From positions 1-64,000 of the forward strand of contig JAYPYW010000011.1 in assembly GCA_038154685.1 (NCBI GenBank): a stretch of 64,000 nt of DNA, written 5' to 3'. Both the position numbers and the translations under genes were made by a program. The notes below the pieces were generated by a model, which worked only from the letters and a program-made list of their open reading frames with translations, did no database searches and was not told where the DNA came from. Below, in pieces: positions 33,201 through 41,233 of the stretch; within the stretch, counting starts at the first letter, position 1; each line of letters starts with the position of its first letter. This DNA is from GCA-002722245 sp038154685 (GTDB lineage Bacteria; Bacteroidota; Bacteroidia; Flavobacteriales_C; GCA-002722245).

Positions 33201-35564
33201 ATGATTTGGATTTTGTATTGTAGATGTGTTTTCATCTCCAAAATCCCAATTCCAGTTTGTAATTGTCCCTGAAGAAATAGAACTAGCATCTAAAAAATTA
33301 TTAGCATTTCCTAAACAAATATTAGTAGTGGAAAAACGAGTTACTGGAGAAGGATAAATATCCATATTCTTACTCACCGAATCAGCACATCCTTTGTTGG
33401 TTATTATATTTAATTCAACTGTATAGTTTCCAGGACTATACATATTACCAGTATTTTGTTCAGTTGATGTTTTCCCATCTCCTAAGTCCCATTCCCAACT
33501 TGTAATAGAACCAAAAACAACAGAACTTCCATCATTTAGAAAAACAGAATCTTGAAAACAAAGTGGCGCCGCGATAAAATCAACAACTGGAATAGACCAA
33601 ACTGTGTCTTCTTTGATAATCGTATCCTTACAACCAAATGCATCCTCAACAATCAATTCAATAGTGAATTCACCATCACTTGTGTAAGAATGATTAGGAT
33701 TTTGAACAATCGAACTATTTCCATCTCCAAAATCCCAATTCCAATTACTTATTGTCCCTTTTGGAACTGTGCTTAAATCCGTAAACGATTTTGATTCCCC
33801 TTCACAAATTTCGGTAAACGAGAAATTTGCGGAAGGCAAGAAACCAAAAGTTAAATTTTGATTTGTAGTGTCTTTACACCCAAAAGAGTTTTCAACTATC
33901 AACTCTACGGTATAATTACCCCCAGCCCCATACTCATGTGTAGGATTACTAACATTTGATGTATTAGCATCCCCAAAACTCCATGTCCAATTAATTATCG
34001 AGCCGCTTTCAGAAGAAGACGTATCAAAAAACCTTGCTGAATCTTCCAAACATAAATCTCCTGTTGTAAACCCAGCATTTATGTTTGGCAGCACTTTAAC
34101 AACTTTCGAAATAGTATCCGAACACACTCCATTTGAAGTAACGATTAACTCAACATCATAATCATTAAAGCTACCATATGTATAGATTGGGTTTTCCAAA
34201 GAATTGGTAGCTCCATTACCAAATTTCCATGCAAAGGATGGACTTCCCCCGGCGTCATAGGTGGAAGTATTATTAAAAACTGTTGCATTTCCAAAACAAA
34301 CCGAATCAGCATTAAAGTTGGCAATAGTAGCAGGCAAAATGGTTAATTTAACAGAATCAACTACTTCTGAACAGCCTCCATTTCCAGTGGATGTTAAATA
34401 TAGAGTTACTAACCCACTACTTATTTCTGCTGGAGTTGGCGTATAGGTAACATCCGTCGTGTCAGCTTTCGGAGAATATATTCCTGCTCCCCCACTCCAT
34501 AAACCACCAGTAGCTTGCGTAACTGTTCCATCCAAAATAAAACTCGGCGAATTAGAGCAAATTGTTTGGTTATCTCCAGCCTCAACTGTAATAGGCGCTC
34601 CCTGAGCAGTTACCGTTATTGTATCATAAACAGCTGGACAATCATCCACATCCGTCACAATTAACGAATAAGTTCCAACTCCAACGTCAATTGAATCATT
34701 TGTTGATCCATTACTCCATTGGTATGAAAATGGTGGTGCACCACCGGTTATACTTGGGTAAATTTGAACTGTAGATTCTCCAAAACAGATTTGTGGATTT
34801 TCAGGAAGAATCGACAATGATTTATCACTAATAAACTTAACATTAACTGTATCCCTTATTGTATCAATTGAACAAGCGCCCTCTAAAAGCCCACTCAATT
34901 CGTATAAAACAGAATCGGGAGCTCCAGAATCATATGTAACAATTGTTGTATCGCAACCTGATGTACAACTTAAGTATGCATCATATGCAGGATTAGCAAT
35001 AGCTCTCCACCTTATAGTGCTTTCAACAAATCCTGAAGTACCAAGGGTATCAGTACAAGCATCCGTAACATAAATTGGATCTGATAAATCAGGTCTTCCT
35101 ATCGCCGTTAAAGTATATTCATTAGTGTTATTACCAGGTTTACAAAACGTTATTCTATGAGGTCCAACACCGCTCAAACAAATTGTATCACCAACTGGAG
35201 TAGGATCATTACATCCTATTTCATAAAATAATGCACCAGGGGGAACTGCCCCATCGCTGATACTAAATTTAATTCCTGTTGTGTAAGGGTTTAAGGTAAC
35301 AACAAATTCTGCGCAATTATCCGATCCTGTTGCAGTACAGCAGTGACCATCTCTTTTAAAATACGGACTAACCCATACTGAATCTGCGTTATTTGATAAA
35401 TCAATGGTATATGATGGTGTAATCGGATCACACTGACCAATTAATTTTTGAGCGTAGCCCAAAAAAAGAAGCAATATAATTATCCCCCAATTTTTCACAC
35501 AACTAATTTTTCCCCAGCCTATTCTACAGAAAAATAGGTATTTAGTTACAAAATAGCATTTCAA
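27207..35564 (-). CDS. Giant PKD-repeat adhesin with type-B T9SS sorting domain
   Basis: 2785 aa. A signal peptide near the N-terminus (GIIILLLFLGYAQKLIGQ; the start could also be a GTG before VKNW) is followed by about 400 residues with many Cys and SprB-like repeats, and then about 28 PKD-like repeats of 81-82 aa, each with a WDFGDG/WDLGDG core and usually two Cys. From roughly the fourth to the twenty-first, repeats alternate between two subtypes, so the real unit is a pair. The last 90 residues are a gliding-motility (CHU_C/type-B) sorting domain (FTPNGDNINDV, then YNRWGQQVFQS and a WDGNFKG motif). It should be a fibre-like surface adhesin, possibly SprB-like for gliding. First gene of the three-gene unit. 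Confidence 0.92.
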   Translation of the reverse strand: MKCYFVTKYLFFCRIGWGKISCVKNWGIIILLLFLGYAQKLIGQCDPITPSYTIDLSNNADSVWVSPYFKRDGHCCTATGSDNCAEFVVTLNPYTTGIKFSISDGAVPPGALFYEIGCNDPTPVGDTICLSGVGPHRITFCKPGNNTNEYTLTAIGRPDLSDPIYVTDACTDTLGTSGFVESTIRWRAIANPAYDAYLSCTSGCDTTIVTYDSGAPDSVLYELSGLLEGACSIDTIRDTVNVKFISDKSLSILPENPQICFGESTVQIYPSITGGAPPFSYQWSNGSTNDSIDVGVGTYSLIVTDVDDCPAVYDTITVTAQGAPITVEAGDNQTICSNSPSFILDGTVTQATGGLWSGGAGIYSPKADTTDVTYTPTPAEISSGLVTLYLTSTGNGGCSEVVDSVKLTILPATIANFNADSVCFGNATVFNNTSTYDAGGSPSFAWKFGNGATNSLENPIYTYGSFNDYDVELIVTSNGVCSDTISKVVKVLPNINAGFTTGDLCLEDSARFFDTSSSESGSIINWTWSFGDANTSNVSNPTHEYGAGGNYTVELIVENSFGCKDTTNQNLTFGFLPSANFSFTEICEGESKSFTDLSTVPKGTISNWNWDFGDGNSSIVQNPNHSYTSDGEFTIELIVEDAFGCKDTIIKEDTVWSIPVVDFIAAPLCFQDSVFLNDGSSVVFGSITSWEWDLGDGKTSTEQNTGNMYSPGNYTVELNIITNKGCADSVSKNMDIYPSPVTRFSTTNICLGNANNFLDASSISSGTITNWNWDFGDENTSTIQNPNHIYSVDSTYTVELITTSNNGCKDTLSRTVTVNSNPVPDFIGASQCVLDSVKIVDSSTIKNGSITSYSWDLGDGSFSNDTCPTHLYVPGDYTVKLVLSSDSGCTDSVSKSVSIFPGPEAGFETSEVCLGGTNNFIDTSKINTGIITYWTWDFGDGTTSSLQNPNRTFANDSLFEVKLVVESDNGCKDSITQNIEVHSLPLVSFAVTPECFIDSIELNGNVTIKNGSISNYAWDLGDGNTSNQDSLKHLYSPGVYNIKLVATSVFGCSDSLTNAFTLNPNPIAHFNTSEVCDGDNTIFNDSSYVTGDIITDFLWDFGDGNTSIIENPNHLFAKDSIYNVQLVVKTANNCSDTTVQPITVWSNPTVNFSGSPQCFIDSVTFTDSSNSTFGELSSWTWDFDDGTSSGEQNPKHLFTPGTYDVKLIVQNDFGCIDSLTKSLDIYPSPVADFDFTEVCQGVSMNFTDSSNISGDVISQWLWDFGDGTLSSLQNPSHTYLNDSIFRVQLVVTSANNCKDSIIDSIEVFSNPIANFEADPQCFIDSVQFNDLTTLQNGSIAIWEWNLGDGTNSNDQYPKKLYTPGKYNINLKVESNNGCRDSIVKSLDIYPAPVANFGFNQVCFGDSTQLIDSSVVSSDVITAWDWNLGNGETSSAKNLNFIYAIDSVYLVSLTVTTANNCKDTITKYVPVWSVPTPNFNAAPQCFVDSVDFVDLSSADFGIIDSWNWDFGTGEFSTKQNLKKMFAPGTYNVKLVVETDKGCSDSIVQDLDVFYGPKVDFNVSDVCLGTEMNFIDNTSISSGTLTNWNWNFGDGNSSIDQNANNLYSNDSIFDVTLKVTSDNGCSDSLTKSVTVWSVPEANYSALPTCYLDSVRFTNSSTSKLGNINFVQWHFGDGSGSVLTNPAHKYNPGEYDVELIVSNDGGCSDTLEKNLNIYPSPEADFDAKEVCLDSATSFTDASLITDDVITSFVWDFGDGNASSLPNPTNTFITDSVFPVKLIVTTANGCSDSITKNITTWSKPELAFNASPVCFLDSVRFLNASAINLGVVDSWSWDLGDGNFSNEASPVHFYTPGNYSIKLTASTNRGCTDSIIKSVDIYPAPVADFNAVESCEDSPVVFTDNSSITGDFISNWTWDFGDGSNSILQNPINTFSSDTVFNVELIVETSNGCKDSITKTITSWSVPLIDFAAAPQCFIDSVTFIDNSLASYGSINSWNWDLGDGTSSTDQNPTKLYTPGNYTIKLIATTDQSCVDSLIKSVDIYPAPVVDFITEEVCEDSTNAFLNLTTISSGSIIDYSWDFGDGNISSGINPNNSYLKDSTYVVKLIATSNNNCVDSVEREINVWGKPIISVSSIEACYNDSINFKSLTLSTNDSIVNQVWKLGDETTKSGGEINHLYATDGTYNVTLIVTTLNGCVDSNTYEINAQPKPIANFLAPSVCFGDSVEFYNTSSVPSGALSYEWKFGDGSVSNIENAKHNYTAGGDFSVELKVTSINGCVDSIEKDLSFFPNPVANFGSESGCIGGLLAFNDSSSVKSGIISNWLYDFDNGFQSTNQNPVHSFIMDGIYEVSLIIETDKGCRDTTNKSISIYKGPEANFNVLAECFEDSVFFIDASTIPGEDISEWHWNFGDGTFSSIQNPSKQYSIDGEYTVELIVNTSNGCMDTLTREFDLYPKPKANFELFNHCLNEAAKFNSTAFVSSGEIDSTLWIINESVIEKDSFEFYFAKDSTYLITQVVVSDFNCRDTLSDSLIVYPLPVVNFDFNGVCFGDSTIFTSTAYSENSDQLGLFWDFGNGEFDSIQTSNVLYSVPGGYPVKLTVTDSLGCINDTTVVVEIDGDLPVANFNFSPSSVQLGLDVTLTENAQNASIFEWDLGDGIGFDEGNQIVYNYQDTGVFVVTLTASKSNGCLDVISLPLIVKTPPKIASVFTPNGDNINDVVPIQGGPYQDVIFTIYNRWGQQVFQSLDPGTGWDGNFKGEIQPNGVYVYTLEGTLLDGTKYRETGDITLVR

Positions 35565-35665
35565 ACGAAATAACGAAGTAGCTTATGTAGCTCCTGATTT
35601 TATTAGCTAATACTTGAGATTAAATGACAAGAGAGCACTTTAAACATTATACTTGAAATAGAGTA

Positions 35666-35839
35666 ATGAGATTGGATATTTCTTGTCCAGTAGAAAGAGA
35701 AAGGAAGTCCCTAAACTATAACTTATTACGGAACTTAATTTTAATTGGGAATGGCAACAGTGCTAATTTAACATCGCAATCTCCAGGAATCTACTATATA
35801 AAGATACAGCAAGGTAGTTTGAAGGTTGTTAAACAATAA
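35666..35839 (+). pseudogene. Orphan T9SS sorting-domain fragment
   Basis: A 57-codon frame ends in GNGNSANLTSQSPGIYYIKI and VVKQ, clearly homologous to the end of the GH16 protein in this window (GNGDSADLS..TSGVYYLKV). There is no signal peptide and no cargo upstream; the frame stops just before. It is best explained as the 3' remnant of a lost T9SS cargo gene. Confidence 0.7.
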
Positions 35840-35844
35840 ATTAC

Positions 35845-35875
35845 AAAAAAAAGAAGTCTCCTTGAGGAGACTTCA
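35845..35875 (-). terminator. Terminator after the 52-aa Cys-rich gene
   Basis: Perfect stem GAAGTCTCC / GGAGACTTC. On the minus strand it is followed by a run of nine Ts, 22 bases after the stop of the Cys-rich gene. It also sits just after the stop of the orphan T9SS fragment on the plus strand. Confidence 0.85.
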
Positions 35876-35896
35876 AATCATATTAAAACTTACCAA

Positions 35897-36055
35897 TTAT
35901 TTCCCACAAGAGGAACATCCGCAAGCTGTTTTACAAATGCAGTTTTCTGTTTTACTACAATTGCAACTTTCATCACTGTTATTAGTTGAATTTAATCCAT
36001 AAACAGTTGTTGCTAAACCTATTGCCATAAAGGCGATTGCTAAATATTTTTTCAT
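35897..36055 (-). CDS. 52-aa exported Cys-rich protein
   Basis: MKKYLAIAFMAIGLATTVYG is a clear signal peptide. The mature 32 residues contain eight Cys in the pattern CNC, CIC, CGCSSC, typical of a metal-binding, metallothionein-like peptide. A terminator follows. The next gene upstream on the same strand also encodes an exported Cys-rich protein, and a multicopper oxidase lies 2 kb away, so copper or zinc binding outside the cytoplasm is likely. Disulfide structure is the alternative use of the cysteines. Confidence 0.8.
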   Translation of the reverse strand: MKKYLAIAFMAIGLATTVYGLNSTNNSDESCNCSKTENCICKTACGCSSCGK

Positions 36056-36100
36056 TTTATTTCTATTTTAAAATTAAACTTATGTTAAATAAAGTAGTTC

Positions 36101-36523
36101 TCAAGAAATAGAATGAATTGGCGGTTTATAAGGTTTATGGTTAAATATGTACTTGTACATACTGTTGTAGATATCTACAACTTCGGTATTAATATTTAAA
36201 GATTTGAATTTAAATGCGGGGGGTTTTTCGTTTTTTAAAACCAGCTTTAAGCAACAACAATTCGAAGTGCATTGACCAGCACAATTTTCATTATCATCCG
36301 ATTGGCTTTGACAACTTTTATCAGCAACTTCTTTTTTTGCACAACACGAATCCAATTCCATTTTTTCGGTTTCAGCTTTCATAGATCCAGAAGAATAAAA
36401 AGGCATTTGCGTAACTGCAAATCCTAAAAACAAAACCAATGCTATTTTGATGAAATTCTTCACATTGATTAAAATAGATGTTTTTAGTAAACGGATCAAA
36501 TTAAATCTATTTTTTAACTTCAT
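36101..36523 (-). CDS. Exported or membrane-anchored Cys-rich protein of unknown function
   Basis: 140 aa from ATG 36523. One hydrophobic segment near residues 30-45 (FIKIALVLFLGFAV) acts as signal or anchor. The middle has CCAKK, a KSCQ, an ENCAGQC and a SNCCCLK, so about nine Cys within 50 residues. The C-terminus has His and several Pro/Tyr. I know no named family, although similar Cys-rich proteins occur beside copper genes in Bacteroidota. It is 45 bases upstream of the 52-aa Cys-rich gene on the same strand and probably co-transcribed. A longer GTG start at 36538 is possible. Confidence 0.6.
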   Translation of the reverse strand: MKLKNRFNLIRLLKTSILINVKNFIKIALVLFLGFAVTQMPFYSSGSMKAETEKMELDSCCAKKEVADKSCQSQSDDNENCAGQCTSNCCCLKLVLKNEKPPAFKFKSLNINTEVVDIYNSMYKYIFNHKPYKPPIHSIS

Positions 36524-36583
36524 TTTAACAAAAAACACAACAGACCAATCATACTATTTTAACAAAGATTATTTTTACCAGAT

Positions 36584-37027
36584 ATGAAAAACAGTCATAA
36601 CTACACATTATCCCTAAAATGGTTGGGCAATGAGCAATCTGTTAATCATAGAGAAGATCGTATTTATGAAATTAGTATTGAAGGTAAGCCACTTTTAAAA
36701 GGATCTGCAGATAAACCATTTTTTGGGGATCCTAGGCTTTATAATCCAGAGGACCTTTTATTATCCGCCTTATCATCCTGCCATATGATGTCATTTCTTT
36801 ACTTATGTCGCAAAGCGGGAATTAAAGTTAAATCATATACAGACGATCCAATTGGAATCCTTAAGTTGGATAACTATGGAAGCGGCAGATTCGAATCAGT
36901 AACTCTTAAACCTGAAATTGAATTGGTGGACTCGTCGAAAAAAAGTGAAATAGAATCCTTGCATCAAAAAGCAGGAAAGCTCTGCTTCATAGCCAACTCT
37001 GTAAATTTTCCGGTTTACTATAAGTAA
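36584..37027 (+). CDS. OsmC-family peroxiredoxin-like protein
   Basis: 147 aa. It has the OsmC/Ohr layout: an N-terminal strand region, YNPEDLLLSALSSCHMM with the first redox Cys at the start of the central helix, and KLCFIANSVNFPV with the second Cys. OsmC proteins reduce organic hydroperoxides in the cytosol. It is transcribed away from the Cys-rich gene pair. Together with katG and the broken dps it suggests that oxidative stress is met by several scavengers. Confidence 0.88.
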   Translation: MKNSHNYTLSLKWLGNEQSVNHREDRIYEISIEGKPLLKGSADKPFFGDPRLYNPEDLLLSALSSCHMMSFLYLCRKAGIKVKSYTDDPIGILKLDNYGSGRFESVTLKPEIELVDSSKKSEIESLHQKAGKLCFIANSVNFPVYYK

Positions 37028-37028
37028 A

Positions 37029-38192
37029 CTAGAAGGCCTCTCCAATAAAGAAATAGAATCCCATTCCATCAGGGTTCCAGCCTAAATCTAAACGAGTGAA
37101 AACATCTCTTTTAGGGAAGATTAAATAACGTAATCCACCTCCCGCAGACCATAGCAATTTATTGAAATTTAAATCGGGAGCAACTGATCCTACTCCTGCA
37201 AAAACCGCTCCTCCAACTCTTTTGCTAAAAGGAAAGGGTAGCCAGCGATGTTCAGCTTGGAAAGCCATCATATTATTATCTCGGTACTTTCCTAAATAAT
37301 ATCCTCGCATCATCATTTCCCCACCTATCATACTTAACTGATTAAAAGGAACCGCACCTTCAGAAAATTGTCCAATGGTTTGAAAAGCGGCTACATTTCT
37401 TTTGCTTGTCTTAAAAAAGGCTCTTCCATCAATAAAAAGGGTATTTAAAGTATGCGTAGATGACCACGCTGGACGGAACGCTAAATATCCAACCTCTGCT
37501 AAATATCCATGACGCACATTCAAAACATTATGACGTGTATCATAAACAACACCTAATCCTAACCCTAAGTTTGCGTATCCATCGTCTCCAAAAACTGGAT
37601 AAGGAGAAACGTCCTCCATCCAATCAAAGTCAACCTTACTCAAGCTTTCATAATCCAATTGTAAACCAACATACCAATGTTTCCAAACCTTTCTTAGTAC
37701 TCTTTCTCTAAAAACTAAAAAGTTAGCGTTAGCAATTGCAAGTTCTTCTCCTTTTATATCGGGTCCAGTTCCATAGAAATACAACGGATAACTTTGAAAC
37801 TTTAATTTTCCCAATCCAAACCATTTATCCTGATCGGAATACAAAGCATGATCGAAATTTATTCCATACTGTCCTTCAACTGTTACAAAAGAAAAACCTC
37901 CAAACTCACTTAACCTGTTAGATGTATCTTGGTTAGCATAATACATATAAACCCCGGCTGCTCCAAACTCCCAACTTGTTTCAGGTGAGTAAGCTAAAAT
38001 GGGATACATTAACCACTTTGCTTTGCTGGCATCTGTTGTATCATTAAAATAACGGTCATATAATTTCTTTACTGTAGATTGAGAAACCACTTGATTAGAA
38101 ATCAGCATAAAGAGACTTAAAATCGAAAGTGTTTTAAATAAATGATATTTCTTTCTTGTTCTAATGAATCTAACAATTAAAGTTGACCACAA
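37029..38192 (-). CDS. BamA/TamA-like outer-membrane beta-barrel (surface antigen)
   Basis: 387 aa; start TTG 38192 is the best available, giving a signal-like segment (HLFKTLSILSLFMLISN). The remaining sequence is an outer-membrane barrel of the Omp85 C-terminal type: GLGLGVVYDTRHN, a GGEMMMRGYYLGKYRD strand like the VRGF motif, and an aromatic C-terminus (FFIGEAF). POTRA domains are absent, so it is not BamA itself. Its function, perhaps translocation of surface protein or lipid, is unknown. The stop lies one base after the osmC stop, so the two genes are convergent. Confidence 0.75.
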   Translation of the reverse strand: MWSTLIVRFIRTRKKYHLFKTLSILSLFMLISNQVVSQSTVKKLYDRYFNDTTDASKAKWLMYPILAYSPETSWEFGAAGVYMYYANQDTSNRLSEFGGFSFVTVEGQYGINFDHALYSDQDKWFGLGKLKFQSYPLYFYGTGPDIKGEELAIANANFLVFRERVLRKVWKHWYVGLQLDYESLSKVDFDWMEDVSPYPVFGDDGYANLGLGLGVVYDTRHNVLNVRHGYLAEVGYLAFRPAWSSTHTLNTLFIDGRAFFKTSKRNVAAFQTIGQFSEGAVPFNQLSMIGGEMMMRGYYLGKYRDNNMMAFQAEHRWLPFPFSKRVGGAVFAGVGSVAPDLNFNKLLWSAGGGLRYLIFPKRDVFTRLDLGWNPDGMGFYFFIGEAF

Positions 38193-38362
38193 AATAACTA
38201 AGAAAATCTCAATCGCATTGTAAAAAAATGAGCTTATTAAGTTTCAAACAAACACAACAATTAACTATTAAATAAATTCTTGGTACCTGTTCTTTATGAA
38301 AAGAACCTTTATAACAATTCATAAATTTAATATCTTGCATATAAGACAACTAAACTCGTTTC

Positions 38363-40036
38363 ATGACTAATTTATTTAAGCAAGCTGGAATTGTATCATT
38401 TCTAATTTCCTTTAATTTAAACGCCCAAGGTGGTTTTACAGAACCTTTAACCATCCCAGACACAATAAACAGTAATACAGTTCATCTTTATGTGAAAGAT
38501 ACTGTACATGAATTTGTTTCGGGAATAGAAACTAATACATACGGAATTAGTGCGTCCTATTTAGGACCAACTATCATAATGGACAAGGGAGATTTTGTGC
38601 AATTAAACGTTCACAACTTATTGGACGAAACAACTACAATGCACTGGCATGGGATGCACGTTGCGCCTGAAGATGATGGAGGACCTCACACGGCAATTTT
38701 AGCCGGAGAAACTTGGTCGCCCGACTTTACTGTTTTGGATGAAGCTACAACATTTTGGTACCACCCGCACTTACATGAAAAAACCAACGAACACGTTTCT
38801 AAAGGCGCTGCAGGGATGATCATCATAAGAGACGAAGAAGAGGCTGCATTAACTTTACCAAGAACTTACGGTATAGATGATATTCCAATGATATTGCAAA
38901 GCAAAGCTTTTGACGCTTCGTGGCAAATTGAAGTTGGAGGAGGTACTGTAGATGATGTAATGTTGGTAAATGGTGTTATTGAGCCATATGTTGATGTGCC
39001 TGCACAAATGGTAAGGTTTAGAATGTTAAACGGATCTACCGGAAGAACTTTTAATATCGGTGTTTCAGATAACAGAAATATTTACCAAATTGGATCCGAT
39101 GGCGGTTTATTAAACGCTCCTGTTTCTTTGAACAGAATAGTAATAGCTCCAGGAGAAAGAATGGAATTTGTGATCGATTTATCTAGCGATGAAAGTGAGA
39201 CGCTTTACCTTAAAAGTTATGCATCGGAATTCTCAACAGGGATAACAGGGGCTGCTGGTGGCCCTGGTGCTACCAATGTACTAGATGGAGCTGATTTCAA
39301 CGTATTGCAATTAAGGGTAACTTCGGCAACAGCTGGAGCTATTACGTCTTTACCTACGGTATTAAACGACTTGGTTCCTATTGCTGAAAGCTCTGCAGAT
39401 TTAACAAGAACGCTTACGCTTGATGGAGGTGGACCAGGAAATCCTTTTACAATTGATGGAGAAATAATGGACATGTCAGTTATAAATCAGACTGTTGAAT
39501 TAGATGCTACAGAAATTTGGGAGATTGTAAACGAAACACCTATTGCCCATCCATTTCACATCCATGATATTCAATTTTACATTTTAGATAGAGACGGTGT
39601 TGCTCCCCCTGCCAATGAGCAAGGGAGAAAAGATGTTGTTTTTGTTTACCCGGAAGAAACTGTAAGGTTCATTGGAACATTTGAAGACTTTGCCAACGAA
39701 GAAATCCCTTACATGTACCATTGCCATATTTTAACACATGAAGACGGCGGAATGATGGGTCAATTTATCGTTGTAGATAATTCTGAAAGTTCGGTGAATG
39801 ACATTGATGCAAATTCCATTTCGGCTTTCCCTAATCCAACGGAAGGTTCAATAAATATTCAAGCAACCGAAAATGGATCTTACAAAATTACAAACGCTAT
39901 AGGGCAAGATGTTTTGCAGGGACTTTACCAAGAGAATTCAAGTATTGATTTAAGCTCTTTGGAAACCGGAATCTATCAATTAGTTGCAACTTCAAATTCT
40001 GGATTAACATCAACTACGAAAGTGGTTAAGAAATAA
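38363..40036 (+). CDS. Multicopper oxidase with T9SS sorting domain (CueO-like)
   Basis: 557 aa. The signal peptide ends near NAQG. All four copper motifs are present: HWHGMHV, HPHLHEKTNEH, HPFHIHDIQ and YHCHILTHEDGGMM. The order equals that of three-domain laccase-like oxidases such as CueO. The last 80 residues are a T9SS sorting domain (FPNPTEGSINIQ onward), so the enzyme is sent to the surface, not kept in the periplasm. Likely function: oxidation of Cu(I) and other metals. The Cys-rich exported proteins 2 kb upstream fit the same purpose. Confidence 0.92.
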   Translation: MTNLFKQAGIVSFLISFNLNAQGGFTEPLTIPDTINSNTVHLYVKDTVHEFVSGIETNTYGISASYLGPTIIMDKGDFVQLNVHNLLDETTTMHWHGMHVAPEDDGGPHTAILAGETWSPDFTVLDEATTFWYHPHLHEKTNEHVSKGAAGMIIIRDEEEAALTLPRTYGIDDIPMILQSKAFDASWQIEVGGGTVDDVMLVNGVIEPYVDVPAQMVRFRMLNGSTGRTFNIGVSDNRNIYQIGSDGGLLNAPVSLNRIVIAPGERMEFVIDLSSDESETLYLKSYASEFSTGITGAAGGPGATNVLDGADFNVLQLRVTSATAGAITSLPTVLNDLVPIAESSADLTRTLTLDGGGPGNPFTIDGEIMDMSVINQTVELDATEIWEIVNETPIAHPFHIHDIQFYILDRDGVAPPANEQGRKDVVFVYPEETVRFIGTFEDFANEEIPYMYHCHILTHEDGGMMGQFIVVDNSESSVNDIDANSISAFPNPTEGSINIQATENGSYKITNAIGQDVLQGLYQENSSIDLSSLETGIYQLVATSNSGLTSTTKVVKK

Positions 40037-40054
40037 AGGGCTTTTAATTAAAAT

Positions 40055-41233
40055 TTAATTCTCAAACCCTTCATAAACAATCGGAATTAATTCTCGCTGA
40101 ACTTTATTGTTTAGCGGCTGTTTTTGGGTCATGATAATAATAATTGATTCATTTTTTGGAGATATCTTGAAATGTGTTCCGCCAATTCCGCTCCACCCGT
40201 AATCACCTTCTCTTCCATATTTCCCCCACTCTTGGAGGTTTACACTGAAACCTAATCCGAAACCAATGGCAACTTTCCCTCCTCGTTTGTAAACACCTTG
40301 CCCTTCTGGCAGTTGATTTTGAGTCATTTGATCCACTAAAGCAGGCGAAATAATTGTATCAGAATTATAAATTCCCTTGTTTAACATCAATCTGCAAAAC
40401 TTTAAATAATCCGATGTAGTGGAAACTAAACCTCCTCCTCCTTGATGCATTCTATCTTTTGAGAATTCCGACGATTTATAAGATTCTTTTAAACGAAGCC
40501 CAACTCCGTAAATGGAACAAAACCTCTTAATTTTTGACGCGGGTAATTGAAAATGCGTATCCTTCATTCCAAGCGGTTGAAAGATTTTCTCATTCATAAA
40601 TTCACCTAAACTTATACCACTTACGCGCTCGATAATAGCTCCTAATACGTCTACAGATAAACTATAATTGTACTCTTCTCCTGGTTCACTTTGTAAAGAA
40701 AATCCAGCTAATCTTTCAATCATTTGATCACTTTTTGCCACAAACAAAGGATGGTTTGTATTGTAAGAAAGATCAACCCTTGAAGCCCCCAATCCCAATC
40801 CGTAAGCAAATCCAGAGGTATGACGGAGTAAATCTTTTACAATCACCTTTCTTTTGGGCGCTTCCTTTTTTGCTCCTTTTAAAACTTTTAAGTCGCTTAA
40901 TTCTGGTAAGTATTTATCTATCGGGGCATCCAGACTTAATTTTCCTTCTTCTACTAATATCATCGCTGCCAGACTGGTTATTGGCTTTGTCATGGAGTAT
41001 ATCCTGAAAATCGACGAAGTATCCATCTTTATTTTCTCTCCTTTGTCCTGGTAACCATAAGCAGTATGCATAGCCATCTTGCCTTTATGTTCAACCAGCA
41101 TTACAGCGCCTGCTATTTTATTTTGAGCAACGGCATTCTGGAAATATTGATCGACTTCAGATTCGGCCTTGAAAGATTGAGCAACTGATACGAGAAAACT
41201 AAAGGATAAGAAGCAGGAAAATAGAAATTTCAT
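40055..41233 (-). CDS. Exported beta-lactamase-family serine hydrolase
   Basis: 392 aa. Signal peptide ends near SVAQS. The serine beta-lactamase / class C fold has SMTK at residues 80-83 as catalytic SxxK, a YNYS motif around residue 184 and a WSGIGGTHF region near the end in place of KTG. Such proteins act as esterases or D-amino-acid peptidases rather than as resistance enzymes. The gene is convergent with the multicopper oxidase. No partner genes are evident. Confidence 0.88.
   Translation of the reverse strand: MKFLFSCFLSFSFLVSVAQSFKAESEVDQYFQNAVAQNKIAGAVMLVEHKGKMAMHTAYGYQDKGEKIKMDTSSIFRIYSMTKPITSLAAMILVEEGKLSLDAPIDKYLPELSDLKVLKGAKKEAPKRKVIVKDLLRHTSGFAYGLGLGASRVDLSYNTNHPLFVAKSDQMIERLAGFSLQSEPGEEYNYSLSVDVLGAIIERVSGISLGEFMNEKIFQPLGMKDTHFQLPASKIKRFCSIYGVGLRLKESYKSSEFSKDRMHQGGGGLVSTTSDYLKFCRLMLNKGIYNSDTIISPALVDQMTQNQLPEGQGVYKRGGKVAIGFGLGFSVNLQEWGKYGREGDYGWSGIGGTHFKISPKNESIIIIMTQKQPLNNKVQRELIPIVYEGFEN

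Noticed and set aside
27207..35564. Regular 240-250 bp repeats that could suggest a tandem-repeat or CRISPR-like array
   Set aside because: The period is that of coding PKD domains; the repeats are diverged at DNA level and there are no spacers.
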